Origin: Candidatus Schekmanbacteria bacterium
GTDB taxonomy: Bacteria; CSSED10-310; JACPHN01
NCBI GenBank assembly: GCA_016188575.1
Contig: JACPHN010000096.1
Location: 5,579 to 69,578 of the forward strand
Length of the DNA stretch: 64,000 nt
Direction of reading: 5' to 3'
Notes under the pieces: generated by a model
Told to the model about the DNA's origin: nothing
Databases searched by the model: none
Seen by the model: the letters and a program-made list of their open reading frames with translations, nothing else
Program-made: the position numbers and the translations under genes
In this document: positions 16,275 to 24,597 of the stretch, in pieces
How positions within the stretch are numbered: the first letter of the stretch is position 1
Layout of the letters: every line of letters starts with the position of its first letter

Positions 16275-16953
16275 CTCGTTCGCCAAGGTCGATCTTCGCG
16301 CTCGATGGCCTTGCTCCTGACCTGGGCAGCGCTGCGCTGCCAGTGTCGCTCCGGCTATCATGACACGTCTGCCCATGCTCCGAAATCGCACCGGGACTTC
16401 CGGTGCCGTGCTCTTCACACAGGGAATACGGAGGCAGGTGCGACTGGTTACGGGGCTGGGTGGGCGGCGTGCCCATGCCTGAATTCACGCCTTTGAGCCG
16501 CGGGCGAATAGGCGTCCAAAAGGGTGCCCCGTCAACCGAAAAAAAACGCCGCAACCAGCACGGCTGCCATCTTCGACCACGCGATGCGTTCCTGGCCCGC
16601 CGGCAGCAGTTGCTGACACAGCTCCTCAAGCCCGACAACGCCCCCTCCGCCCTCCCCACACGCGCTCGGATAAGAGCCTATCCCAGTAGGCGTTGAGCGA
16701 TGTTCCCGGGCGCCCCGGAGCTCCCCCCCCGTAGCCCTGGCCGTCGCCCTCGCCCTCGGCGTGGCCGTGTGGGTGCCCGCTGGCTCGACCTCATGGTGCG
16801 CTCATCTTCACCAGCGCGGTTGCACAGTTGGATGAACCGCTTCTCGGCGAACTTGGGGTTTTGGGCCAAAAAAACCCCGGAACTATCTAGCCCAACTGCA
16901 TTTCGCGCTGGCGTTGATTACCTGGCGAGCCACGGGCCTACTGGGAGAGGCTC
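16275..16953. other. Gene-poor stretch upstream of sigma gene
   Basis: About 680 bases with no convincing gene. It should contain the sigma operon promoter. A hairpin candidate lies at 16855-16878. The minus-strand frame 16678-16869 (ending APGNIAQRLLG) may be a worn remnant of a mobile-element gene, but I cannot name it. Confidence 0.4.
16855..16878 (-). terminator. Candidate terminator of the ars operon
   Basis: GGGGTTTT, a short loop, then AAAACCCC with extra A residues. Read on the minus strand the stem ends next to a T-run, 76 bases after the arsC stop. The stem is short, so the call is tentative. Confidence 0.4.
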
Positions 16954-17685
16954 TCAGCCGGGCGGACGCGGCTTGCCGACCAGAAGCGCGGCGATGCGGC
17001 CGTAGAGCTCGTCACGCGTCGCGCGAAACGCAGTGAGCCGGTCTACAGCGCTGCCGGTCGCCGCCGCGGGGTCGGGCAGGCCCCAGTGGACGCGCCTGGC
17101 ATTGCCGAGGAACAGCGGGCACTCCTCCTCGGCGCACAGTGTGACGACAACATCGACCGCCGCCGCGGGGACCTCCGCAACCGCCTTCGCACGGTAGCCC
17201 GAAATGTCGATCCCGACCTCCGCGAGCACCGCGATCGCCTCGGGCCGCACCTGCGTCGGGTGCGAACCTGCCGACCACACAGCAGTCCCGGACGGCGCCA
17301 AAGCTCGCGCGATGCCCTCGGCCATCTGGCTTCGCGCCGAGTTGGCGACACACAGGAAAAGCAGGCCGCGCGGTTTCAGCGCGCGCAGCACCGAGGCCTC
17401 CACCATCCACTCCGGCGGGACCCCGCCGCCCCCGGCGTAAATTCTGCAGCTCAGCGCACCGCGCGAGGCGCGCCTGCCCTCCACGTCCACGCCGTCGACC
17501 CTTACGGAGGGCGAGCCGAGAAATCCCACTTCGGCCGCCTCTTCGGTCGTTGCCACCTCGCGGCGCGCGACGGTGGTGCCCGGTGCCAGGCGCTGTGCGA
17601 CTCCGCGCACAAGATCAAGCGTCGCCTCCACGTGCGGACATCCCGTGAAGACCAACACCTCGATTCGGGGAGCGGCCGCCGTCAC
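16954..17685 (-). CDS. arsC: Arsenate reductase fused to a thioredoxin-like domain
   Basis: 243 residues from the GTG at 17685, inside a GTGA overlap with the acr3 stop. Residues 1-100 form a thioredoxin-like domain with a single-Cys GCPHVEATL motif, similar to domains found near mercury and arsenic genes. Residues 105-243 form a low-molecular-weight phosphatase-type arsenate reductase: [16 protein letters not shown] holds the CX5R P-loop, and [10 protein letters not shown] holds the two Cys that shuttle the disulfide. It reduces As(V) to As(III), which the adjacent permease exports. The fusion could supply a reducing partner in cis, although a lone CPxV Cys differs from a CxxC thioredoxin. 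Catalytic assignment is confident; the fusion's role is inferred. Confidence 0.88.
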   Translation of the reverse strand: MTAAAPRIEVLVFTGCPHVEATLDLVRGVAQRLAPGTTVARREVATTEEAAEVGFLGSPSVRVDGVDVEGRRASRGALSCRIYAGGGGVPPEWMVEASVLRALKPRGLLFLCVANSARSQMAEGIARALAPSGTAVWSAGSHPTQVRPEAIAVLAEVGIDISGYRAKAVAEVPAAAVDVVVTLCAEEECPLFLGNARRVHWGLPDPAAATGSAVDRLTAFRATRDELYGRIAALLVGKPRPPG

Positions 17686-18809
17686 GCGCCCGCCTCCGGC
17701 GCTCCGAAGTAGGTGCGACCAAGCCACAGCGCGACATTCACCAGTCCGATCAGCACGGGCACCTCGACGAGCGGGCCGATCACCGCCGCAAACGCCGCTC
17801 CGTGGCCGATGGTAAAGGTGGCCACCGCGACGGCGATGGCGAGCTCGAAGTTGTTCGAAGCCGCGGTAAAGGACAGCGTTACCGCCTGGCCGTAGCTCGC
17901 CCCAAGCTGTCGCGACATGAAGAAGGAGAGAAAGAACATCGTCAGGAAGTAGATGAACAGTGGAATCGCGATGCGGATCACGTCCCACGGCAGCGCTACG
18001 ATGTTCTCGCCCTTGAGTGAGAACATCACCACGATGGTAAAAAGCAGGGCGACCAGCGTGAGCGGGCTGATCCGGGGAATAAACTCGCGCTCATACCAGT
18101 CCTTGCCCCGGCGCGCGATCAGTGAAAACCGCGTAACCGCGCCCGCGAGGAAGGGAATGCCGAGGTAGATAAGCACGCTCTTCGCGATTTCGCCGATGGT
18201 GATGTCGACGTCCACGCCGGTGAGGCCGAACCAGGTCGGCAGGACGGTGACGAATACGTACGCATAGACCGAGTACAAGAACACCTGGAAGAGCGAGTTG
18301 AGAGCGACCAGGCCCGCGCAGTATTCACTGTCGCCCCCCGCCAGGTCGTTCCAGACGATGACCATGGCGATGCAGCGAGCCAGGCCGATCAGGATGAGGC
18401 CGACCATGTACTCGGGGCGGTCGCGCAAGAACAGTACCGCCAGGCCGAACATGAGCAGCGGTCCGATGACCCAGTTCTGCACCAGCGAAAGGCCGAGCAC
18501 GCGGGTGTTGCGGAAGACGGGGCGCATCTCCTCGTAGCGCACCTTGGCCAGCGGGGGGTACATCATGAGAATGAGCCCGATGGCAATCGGCAAGGAGGTC
18601 GTACCGACGCTGAGTCGGTTAATGAATGGGACGACGCCCGGAAAGAGGTATCCGCTGCTGACGCCGACCGCCATGGCGAGGAAAATCCACAGCGTGAGGT
18701 GGCGGTCGAGGAACGACATTCGGCTGGCGACCCAGCGCCGACCGGCGCGGCCGATGCTGGCGGCGGCGGTTGGAGGTGTGCGCGTGGCGGCGGCTGCGGC
18801 AGTGCTCAT
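17682..18809 (-). CDS. acr3: Acr3-family arsenite efflux permease
   Basis: 375 residues, about ten membrane helices. I chose the ATG at 18809, which has AGGAG 7 bases upstream and an ATGA overlap with arsR; the open frame to 19151 is not coding. Typical Acr3 stretches are present: [58 protein letters not shown] (with the conserved Cys of the transport path), and [20 protein letters not shown] near the C-terminus. It exports arsenite through the inner membrane using the proton gradient. It is the middle gene of arsR-acr3-arsC, with all junctions overlapping. Confidence 0.95.
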   Translation of the reverse strand: MSTAAAAATRTPPTAAASIGRAGRRWVASRMSFLDRHLTLWIFLAMAVGVSSGYLFPGVVPFINRLSVGTTSLPIAIGLILMMYPPLAKVRYEEMRPVFRNTRVLGLSLVQNWVIGPLLMFGLAVLFLRDRPEYMVGLILIGLARCIAMVIVWNDLAGGDSEYCAGLVALNSLFQVFLYSVYAYVFVTVLPTWFGLTGVDVDITIGEIAKSVLIYLGIPFLAGAVTRFSLIARRGKDWYEREFIPRISPLTLVALLFTIVVMFSLKGENIVALPWDVIRIAIPLFIYFLTMFFLSFFMSRQLGASYGQAVTLSFTAASNNFELAIAVAVATFTIGHGAAFAAVIGPLVEVPVLIGLVNVALWLGRTYFGAPEAGA

Positions 18810-19237
18810 GAACAGGCTCCTGCCGGCGGAGCGCCGGCGGCGACGAGATGGGCGCTCGGGAGGGCGGCGCCTCGGCTTTCGTCCGGGGCGCAAGCAGCGG
18901 CGTGATCGTGATGTTCCAGCCAGGAGCCCAGCGCGCGCAGGACACGCGCCGCGCCGGGGTGCCCGCCGAGGCTCACGCGCAGGGCGCCGAGCTGTATCCG
19001 TTCGAGCTCGGTCCGCGCCGGGTGCAGGGAGTAGAAACACCAGGCGCCGTCCCTGCGGTCGGTGACCAGGCCAGCGTGCCGCAACGCCGCGAGGTGGCGC
19101 GAGGCTTTGGACTGAGTGATTCCAAGCGCCTTGGTGAGGTCGCAGACGCACAGCTCGGGGTAATTGAAAAGGAGCCAGAGAATCTGGAGCCGAGCTTCGT
19201 CGGCGAGGGCTTTGAAAAAGAGGGCGACGTCTCTCAT
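18806..19237 (-). CDS. arsR: ArsR/SmtB-family arsenite-responsive repressor
   Basis: 143 residues from the ATG at 19237 ([20 protein letters not shown]), which is where ArsR proteins begin; the longer frame to 19447 reads repeat DNA. The winged helix-turn-helix includes [19 protein letters not shown]. The [12 protein letters not shown] segment carries the CVC pair at the start of the DNA-contacting helix, the classic As(III) site. Extra His and Cys near the end ([13 protein letters not shown]) could add metal ligands. It should bind the palindrome at 19251-19268 and release it when arsenite binds, inducing acr3 and arsC, which are translationally coupled to it. Confidence 0.93.
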   Translation of the reverse strand: MRDVALFFKALADEARLQILWLLFNYPELCVCDLTKALGITQSKASRHLAALRHAGLVTDRRDGAWCFYSLHPARTELERIQLGALRVSLGGHPGAARVLRALGSWLEHHDHAAACAPDESRGAALPSAHLVAAGAPPAGACS

Positions 19238-19250
19238 GTTGGCCTCCGTG

Positions 19251-19268
19251 CGGATATTCGTATATCCG
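19251..19268. promoter_or_regulatory. Probable ArsR operator
   Basis: CGGATATTCGTATATCCG: two perfect 7-base inverted halves with a 4-base spacer, 13 bases upstream of the arsR start on the minus strand. Position and symmetry fit a dimeric ArsR binding site overlapping the start region of the operon promoter. Confidence 0.75.
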
Positions 19269-19302
19269 GTTGCCCGCATGATGTCAAGCCGGCACTGGTT
19301 CC

Positions 19303-19424
19303 TTGCACGAAGAACCCCAACTCGCCTCCCGTGGCCGGCGAGGGGAGGGATCTGAGCGCGGCACGAGCACAGTCGAGGATACCGGCCTCGCCCCGCTAGC
19401 GGGAAAAGGGACGAAGGGGGCTCG
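19303..19424. repeat. C/G-rich palindromic repeats between arsR and tetR
   Basis: Two adjacent foldable blocks: AACTCGCCTCCCGTGGCCGG then CGAGGGGAGGG (19316-19350), and CGGCCTCGCCCCGCTAGCGG then GAAAAGGG (19382-19412). The first resembles the core at 3338-3466. They occupy the gap between the two divergent regulatory regions. Confidence 0.5.
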
Positions 19425-19440
19425 CGCCGATATTGGGTCC

Positions 19441-19469
19441 TTGACACAGTGCGGCAAGAGCGCTAATTG
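19441..19469 (+). promoter_or_regulatory. Sigma-70-type promoter of the tetR operon
   Basis: TTGACA at 19441-19446, a 17-base spacer, and TAATTG at 19464-19469. The -35 box is perfect. The operator-like palindrome at 19473-19492 lies immediately downstream, where a repressor would block initiation. Confidence 0.7.
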
Positions 19470-19472
19470 GTA

Positions 19473-19492
19473 CGGAACGAACATTCATTCCG
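19473..19492. promoter_or_regulatory. Probable TetR-family operator
   Basis: CGGAACGAACATTCATTCCG is an imperfect palindrome (8 of 10 positions pair). Its AATG/CATT-like halves are common for TetR-family sites. It sits between the -10 box and the tetR start, which implies autorepression. Confidence 0.65.
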
Positions 19493-19502
19493 AATGCGAG
19501 CC

Positions 19503-20144
19503 ATGAACCACTCCTCCACCGCTCCTCAAGACCGACCCAGCAAGCGCGACGACATCCTCGCCGCCGCCCTGCAGCTCTTCTCCGAGCGCGGGTTTCACGG
19601 CACCGCCGTCCCCCTCGTCGCCCAGGCCGCCCACGTCGGCGCCGGCACCATCTACCGCTACTTCGAAAGCAAGCAGAGCCTCGTCAACGCGCTCTACCGG
19701 CAGTGCAAGGAGCACATCCTCGCGTTCATGCTCGCCGGATTCCCCTTCGACGCCGCCCCGCGTGAGCAGTTCCGCGAGTTCTGGCGGCGCCTGGCCGCCT
19801 TCGCACACGGCCACCCCCACGCCTTTTCCTTCCTCGAGCTCCACTATCACGCGCCCTACCTGGACGCGGAGAGCCTCCGCCTGGAGCAGACGGCGCTCGA
19901 GCTCGCGGGCTCCTTCATCCGGCAGACGCAGCGTGCCGGAATCACCCGCAACGCCCACCCCGAGGCGCTCATCGCGCTCGTGTGGGGCGCCTTCGTCGGG
20001 CTCGTCAAGGCCGAAAAGGCCGGACATCTTCGCCTCGACGACGACATCATCCGCCAGACCGCAGAGAGCTGCTGGGACGCGCTGCGCGCCGCAAACGGCA
20101 GCCCCGAGGACCGCCCATCACCAGCCAGAGAGGAGACGACATGA
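19503..20144 (+). CDS. TetR-family transcriptional regulator
   Basis: 213 residues from the ATG at 19503. The N-terminal helix-turn-helix is canonical: KRDDILAAALQLFSERGFHG, then TAVPLVAQAAHVGAGTIYRYF ESKQSLVNALY. The helical ligand-binding domain (60-200) is unassigned, as usual. It is the first gene of a likely three-gene operon (tetR, unknown, flavin oxidoreductase), and its stop overlaps the next start as ATGA. The operator at 19473 suggests autorepression. The effector is unknown; a hydrophobic substrate of the downstream oxidoreductase is a reasonable guess. Confidence 0.92.
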   Translation: MNHSSTAPQDRPSKRDDILAAALQLFSERGFHGTAVPLVAQAAHVGAGTIYRYFESKQSLVNALYRQCKEHILAFMLAGFPFDAAPREQFREFWRRLAAFAHGHPHAFSFLELHYHAPYLDAESLRLEQTALELAGSFIRQTQRAGITRNAHPEALIALVWGAFVGLVKAEKAGHLRLDDDIIRQTAESCWDALRAANGSPEDRPSPAREETT

Positions 20145-20701
20145 CCGCTACGACACTGGAACGAGAAGCCGCGCCGCAATCCCGCGAATCGCGCTTTGCC
20201 GAGCGCTATACCCTCGATGATCTCGCCCGCATGAACACCGCGGAGCTGGAGGCGTGCTACCGCAACGGCAGCGTGCCGGAGAGTCTGCGCGTGTTGGACG
20301 GTTCGCCCGCCAGCCGCATGCTTGCGGTCGTCGGCCTGCAGTTCGGCCCCGTGCCCACCACCGTCCGCCGCGTCGCCGCGGCGGGGTGGTTCCCGTGGCG
20401 CGGAAAATCGTTCAAGGCGATCACCGATGACAAGGGCACGGGCATCAACCGGGTCCGCCTCGCCTTCGGGGTTCGCGACCTCTTCGGGTTCGACACCCGC
20501 ATCGAGCCGTCCGCCGTCGACGGCAAGCCCTGTATCCTGCTCGATTATGACAAGCCGAACAACCCCCGCGTCATCCGCGCCATCCGCGACGAGCTCCGCG
20601 AGGTCTCTCCGGGCGTCTTCCTCGGCCCCGCCATGCTCCAGCTCCGCGGCGGTTCCCGCCTGTTCTGCCACTTTGCAGTGGACACGAATCGCTCGAGCTA
20701 G
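20141..20701 (+). CDS. Conserved protein of unknown function, TetR-linked
   Basis: 186 residues; the ATG lies in an ATGA overlap with tetR and has AGGAGA upstream. There is no signal peptide or membrane helix. After a helical start (TLDDLARMNTAELEACYRNG, PESLRVLDG) the protein is mainly short strands (WFPWRGKSFKAI, RVRLAFGVRDLFGFDTRIEP, CILLDYDKPNNPRVIRAIRD, GVFLGPAMLQ, LFCHFAVDT). This suggests a lipocalin-like barrel for a hydrophobic ligand. I have seen similar proteins without a function. Coupling to tetR makes it a likely regulated target. Confidence 0.75.
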   Translation: MTATTLEREAAPQSRESRFAERYTLDDLARMNTAELEACYRNGSVPESLRVLDGSPASRMLAVVGLQFGPVPTTVRRVAAAGWFPWRGKSFKAITDDKGTGINRVRLAFGVRDLFGFDTRIEPSAVDGKPCILLDYDKPNNPRVIRAIRDELREVSPGVFLGPAMLQLRGGSRLFCHFAVDTNRSS

Positions 20702-20779
20702 GGAGTCTCGGGCGGCCGGGTGCGGCGTGACTGTCCCGGCCGCCAATCAACTGCAATCGCGACCACAAGGGTAGGTGCC

Positions 20780-22024
20780 ATGAGCACGTTGTTCGAGCCC
20801 ATCACGCTGCGCCGGCGGCTAATGAAGAATCGCCTGGCGAAAACCGCGACCTTCGAGGGGCGCGGGACACCCGATGGATACGTGACGGATGAGTATGTGA
20901 GCTGGTATCGCGACCTCGCACAGGGCGGCGTCGGTCTCATTCACACCGGCATCGCCTACGTGAGCGAGCCGGGCAAGGCCGCGCCTCACCAGGTGGGGAT
21001 CGAGCGAGACGACCGTATTCCCGGGTTTTGCGCGTTGGCGGAAGCCGTTCACGAGCATGACTGCCTGGTCCTGGCACAGCTTCATCACCCTGGTCGCCAG
21101 CTTATGCTCGTTCCCGGCTTCAACGACGGCTGCGAGGTTGTTGCGCCTTCGGCGGTCAAGCATTTGCTCACCCGCGTCACACCGCGGCCGTTTACACTCG
21201 CGGAGATCGCCGACCTCGTCGCCCGCTTCGGTGACGCGGCGCACCGGGCGGAGCTTGCGGGACTCGACGGCGTGCAGATCCACGTCGCCCACGGCTACTT
21301 GCTCAACGCGTTTCTTTCGCGCCGGACGAATCGGCGAACGGACCGGTATGGGGGCAGCCTGCACGGGCGCCTGCGGATCATCCGCGAAATCGTGGAGACC
21401 GTGCGGGAGCGCACCAGGACCGGGTTTTTGATCACAGTCAAGCTGAGCGGCTACGACGGACCTTATCCGGGCGATTTGAGCGCGGCGGAGGCCGCCGAGG
21501 TTGCGAGCGCGATCGGTTCCTGGGACGTCGATGCCATCGAGGTAAGCACCGGCACCTACGAGTATCCGCGCACGACGTGCGGCACGTTGCCGCTCGAGCT
21601 GATGTTCACCGTGGGGCTCGGCCGCTACTTGCCGGGCTACGTGCGCGCGATCGCGCGGCTGCTGGCGCCGCTCGCAGCCTATCCCTTGCGCTACCGCGAG
21701 GGTTTCAACATGAGCATGGTGCGGCGGATCCGGCGGGCGACGGATGTGCCGATCATTGCGCTCGGCGGCTTCAAGACGCCGGAGGCGATGGAGGCGGTGC
21801 TCGACCGCGGCGAAGCTGATATCATAGCGCTTGGCCGGCAGCTCATCGCTGACCCGGACTTCCCGGAGAAGGTGCGCACGGGGCGCAAATTCGAGGAGTG
21901 CTCCTTCTGCAACAAGTGCATTGCTCTGGTCGGCGCCAAACCGGCGATGTGCTACGAGCGCCACGACTACCACGCGGCCGCGTCGCCGCAAAGCGGGGCG
22001 ATTCGCGAGCTTGTCGGCGTCTGA
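20780..22024 (+). CDS. Old-yellow-enzyme-type NADH:flavin oxidoreductase
   Basis: 414 residues from the ATG at 20780. It has the TIM-barrel FMN-binding fold of the OYE/2,4-dienoyl-CoA reductase family: IRLRRRLMKNRLAK-like start, LAQLHHPGRQ, and GVQIHVAHGYLLNAFLSRRT then RYGGS, which holds catalytic and FMN-contacting residues. A phosphate-binding end follows (VPIIALGGFKTPEAME, DIIALGRQLIADPDFPEK). Near the C-terminus, CSFCNKC and a later Cys resemble the 4Fe-4S ligands of the dienoyl-CoA reductase subgroup. Long reductases have an extra FAD/NAD domain that is absent here. It probably reduces an activated alkene; the substrate is unknown. Confidence 0.88.
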   Translation: MSTLFEPITLRRRLMKNRLAKTATFEGRGTPDGYVTDEYVSWYRDLAQGGVGLIHTGIAYVSEPGKAAPHQVGIERDDRIPGFCALAEAVHEHDCLVLAQLHHPGRQLMLVPGFNDGCEVVAPSAVKHLLTRVTPRPFTLAEIADLVARFGDAAHRAELAGLDGVQIHVAHGYLLNAFLSRRTNRRTDRYGGSLHGRLRIIREIVETVRERTRTGFLITVKLSGYDGPYPGDLSAAEAAEVASAIGSWDVDAIEVSTGTYEYPRTTCGTLPLELMFTVGLGRYLPGYVRAIARLLAPLAAYPLRYREGFNMSMVRRIRRATDVPIIALGGFKTPEAMEAVLDRGEADIIALGRQLIADPDFPEKVRTGRKFEECSFCNKCIALVGAKPAMCYERHDYHAAASPQSGAIRELVGV

Positions 22025-22082
22025 AGCGGAGCGCCGCCGCGGATTGGGCGGCGGCGCGACACTGCCGGCGAGGGTGGCGCGC

Positions 22083-23489
22083 GTGGAGCCTCCGGAGACG
22101 CCGGTGGTGAGCGGCAGCAACGTCCAGACCGTCGCCCCAACCCCAAACGAAGCGCCGCCAGGCTCGCTCCGCTCTCACCCACTGTTTCTCACCTTTTCCG
22201 ATGGCGACCTCGAGCGGGATTTTCGCCGGCAATACTACCAGAAGACCGTGCCGCCGCTGCGACTTGTGGTCGGAGCGACGCTGTGCTTTCTCGTGGTGAT
22301 CGCCGTCACGCTCTGGACGGGAATGCTCGAGTGGCTCGATCCTACCGGGGCACTCGGCATCGACCAGGACCTGCTCGCGCTGTCCCGAGTCTACGTTACG
22401 GCCGTCGAGCTACCCATCACCGTCGGGGTATTGCTGTTGTCGTTTCGCCAGGGGTTTTACCGCCTGGTTCAGGTGGCGACGACGTTCTCCGCCGTGGTGA
22501 TTCTTGGGGCGCCGACGATCGGGCTGATCGTGACGCCGCTGAGCGTTCCCGCAGACTACGCGGGAATGATCGTGGCCGTCGGCGTTTTCCCGGTGGTCGC
22601 CGGGTTGCGGCTGCGGCTCGGCTGGGCGGTTCTTACCGGCGTGGGCGTCTCGGTGCCGTATCTTGCAGCGCTCCTGGCTACCGGGGTCGTAGGCACCGCG
22701 CTCTTCTCGGCACTCACCTTCTGGATCCTGTTCGCCAACGTCGTCGGCGGGCTGATTTGCCGCCAGACCGAGCAATACGCACGGCAGGAGTTCTTGCAAG
22801 CGCGCACGATCGAGGCCCAGCGCGAGACGATCCGGCGCGAGCAGGAGCGCTCGGAGCGTCTCCTGCTGAACATTCTTCCGGAGTCGGTGGCGGCGCGCCT
22901 CAAGGCCGGTGAAAACCGCGTCGCTGACGGCTACGAGATGGTGACAGTGCTCTTCGCCGACATCGTCGATTTCACGGTGCTCTCGCAGCAGCTCACGCCG
23001 GACGCGGTGGTGAAGCTGCTCAACGACCTCTTCACGAGATTCGACGAAGTGGCCGCGGCGCAGGGTGTCGAGAAGATCAAGACCGTCGGGGACGCCTACA
23101 TGGCCGTCAGTGGGCTACCCAGCCCCCGGGCGGACCACGCGCGGGCCATCGCCGAGACGGCGCTCGCGCTCCAGCGCGTGGCTCAGGAGGTTCGCGAGCG
23201 CACCGGCATGCCCATCGCGCTCAGGATCGGCGCGCACAGCGGCCCGGTGGTGGCCGGCGTCATCGGCAGCTCCAAGCTGGCATACGACCTGTGGGGCGAC
23301 ACCGTGAACACGGCGAGCCGTATGGAGTCGCACGGCTGTCCCGGCGAGCTTCACGTCACCGCGGCGACGTACGAGCTCCTCCGGCGCGACTACGACTGTA
23401 TCGAGCGCGGCGTGGTCGAGGTCAAGGGCAAGGGCCCCATGCGCACCTATCTCGTGCGCGGCCGGCGCGCTACGGGCGCTCGCGGCTGA
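22083..23489 (+). CDS. Membrane-anchored class III adenylate cyclase
   Basis: 468 residues from a GTG at 22083 with GAGG upstream; the frame is open further back into the preceding gene. Residues 50-230 contain about six membrane helices. A short coiled segment (QARTIEAQRETIRREQERSE) and the ERLLLNILP linker lead into the catalytic domain (about 285-465). There, FADIVDFT and VGDAYMAVSG supply the two metal-binding Asp, KIKTVGD the purine-reading Lys, and DLWGDTVNTASRM the transition-state Asn/Arg. All key residues are present, so it should make cAMP at the inner membrane. The 3' end overlaps the convergent gene by 20 bases. Confidence 0.92.
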   Translation: MEPPETPVVSGSNVQTVAPTPNEAPPGSLRSHPLFLTFSDGDLERDFRRQYYQKTVPPLRLVVGATLCFLVVIAVTLWTGMLEWLDPTGALGIDQDLLALSRVYVTAVELPITVGVLLLSFRQGFYRLVQVATTFSAVVILGAPTIGLIVTPLSVPADYAGMIVAVGVFPVVAGLRLRLGWAVLTGVGVSVPYLAALLATGVVGTALFSALTFWILFANVVGGLICRQTEQYARQEFLQARTIEAQRETIRREQERSERLLLNILPESVAARLKAGENRVADGYEMVTVLFADIVDFTVLSQQLTPDAVVKLLNDLFTRFDEVAAAQGVEKIKTVGDAYMAVSGLPSPRADHARAIAETALALQRVAQEVRERTGMPIALRIGAHSGPVVAGVIGSSKLAYDLWGDTVNTASRMESHGCPGELHVTAATYELLRRDYDCIERGVVEVKGKGPMRTYLVRGRRATGARG

Positions 23490-24423
23490 TTTCGGTGCGC
23501 GGCCGCCGCCACCCGTCGTCGTCATCGCCATGGTCGCCGTGGTGACCACCGGAGATCAGATCCTCCACATTTCGATAGCGCGCAACCACTCGCCGCCAGG
23601 CGCGGTTCACGTAGGAGCTGTGATGCACCCGATGGGCGCGGTCCAGGGCCTGCTCGAGGTGGTGGAAACCGCGTTGCACGGAGCGGAAATCCCGCCGAAT
23701 GTGCCCGTACTGCGCGCCGTCTTCAATGACGCCGTGCAGGTGCTCGGCGGCGTTGGCAAACTTGTGCGCATCGTTGCCGAGGTGGCGGTACCCGGTGCGG
23801 TCGTGGATGAGCTCGTGGAAGCGCTCCGCAGCGCTCGACAGGCCGTGGACGGCGGCCGCCAGATCGTGCTCCTGGTACCGGTCGCCATCGTCGTATGCGT
23901 CGTCATCGAAGTAGACCTCGCGGGGCCCCTCCACGACCACGAGCGGGTCGGTGGTAATGCGCACGGTCAGGTCGCGTTGCAGCGCATCGTGGAGCGTCTC
24001 GAGAGCTTCGAGCGCCGCGCGCCCAGGCACCGGCAGCACGAGCGGCGGCAATAGTGTGATGCTATGCCGCAGGGTGCGGTACTGGCGATCGAGCTCGTCG
24101 TATGCGGCGTTGACGACGTTGCTTGGGTCGCCGCGCTCGATCATGCGGCGCACGTGCTGGGCCTTCTCGACGACCCGCTCGGCCTCCTTGGCCGCGTCGC
24201 GCGAGCGCGCGTTGCCGCGCAGCTCCCGCGACAGTTTCGTGGCCGATTCCGCCAGCTTTTGCGCGCTCCGCGCCGCGACCTCGGGCGGGCTCACGCTCTC
24301 CGCCGCCTCCCGGCGCGAAGCCGTCGCCTTCCCGTCGTGATCCGCTCGGCCCGCGGCGGGGAGCCCGAGCAACAGGCTCACGGTGATCAGGGCAATCGAA
24401 AGGCTTCTTATCGTGGTTATCAT
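23470..24423 (-). CDS. Exported His-rich helical protein of unknown function
   Basis: 317 residues from the ATG at 24423 with GGGAGA upstream. It has a clear signal peptide (MITTIRSLSIALITVSLLLG then LPAAGRA). The mature part is mostly helical with regular heptad-like segments (SAQKLAESATKLSRELRGNA, AEERFHELIHDRTGYRHLG-type repeats, VQRGFHHLEQALDRAHRVHH). A His/Asp-rich tail (GGHHGDHGDDDDGW) could bind divalent metal. I recognise no family. It is monocistronic and convergent with the adenylate cyclase. Confidence 0.75.
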   Translation of the reverse strand: MITTIRSLSIALITVSLLLGLPAAGRADHDGKATASRREAAESVSPPEVAARSAQKLAESATKLSRELRGNARSRDAAKEAERVVEKAQHVRRMIERGDPSNVVNAAYDELDRQYRTLRHSITLLPPLVLPVPGRAALEALETLHDALQRDLTVRITTDPLVVVEGPREVYFDDDAYDDGDRYQEHDLAAAVHGLSSAAERFHELIHDRTGYRHLGNDAHKFANAAEHLHGVIEDGAQYGHIRRDFRSVQRGFHHLEQALDRAHRVHHSSYVNRAWRRVVARYRNVEDLISGGHHGDHGDDDDGWRRPRTEISRERP

Positions 24424-24597
24424 GATGGTCTCCCAGTGCAATGTGCGCGTTTTTCACGTGGCATGAGGAGCCCGGCAGTCGGGCTCTGAGAAGTATTACA
24501 CCGCGTTCGCGAAAAGCGTTGAAGCGCGGGTGCGGGAGGAACGGCGGAGGCGGCGGCCGGCGACGGCCTCCTGTCAGCAAGGCGAGCGATCCGGGGA

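Noticed and set aside
16678-16869. Possible small gene or transposase tail ending APGNIAQRLLG
   Set aside because: Basic, low-complexity, with no start signal or nameable family; kept only as a comment on the gene-poor stretch.
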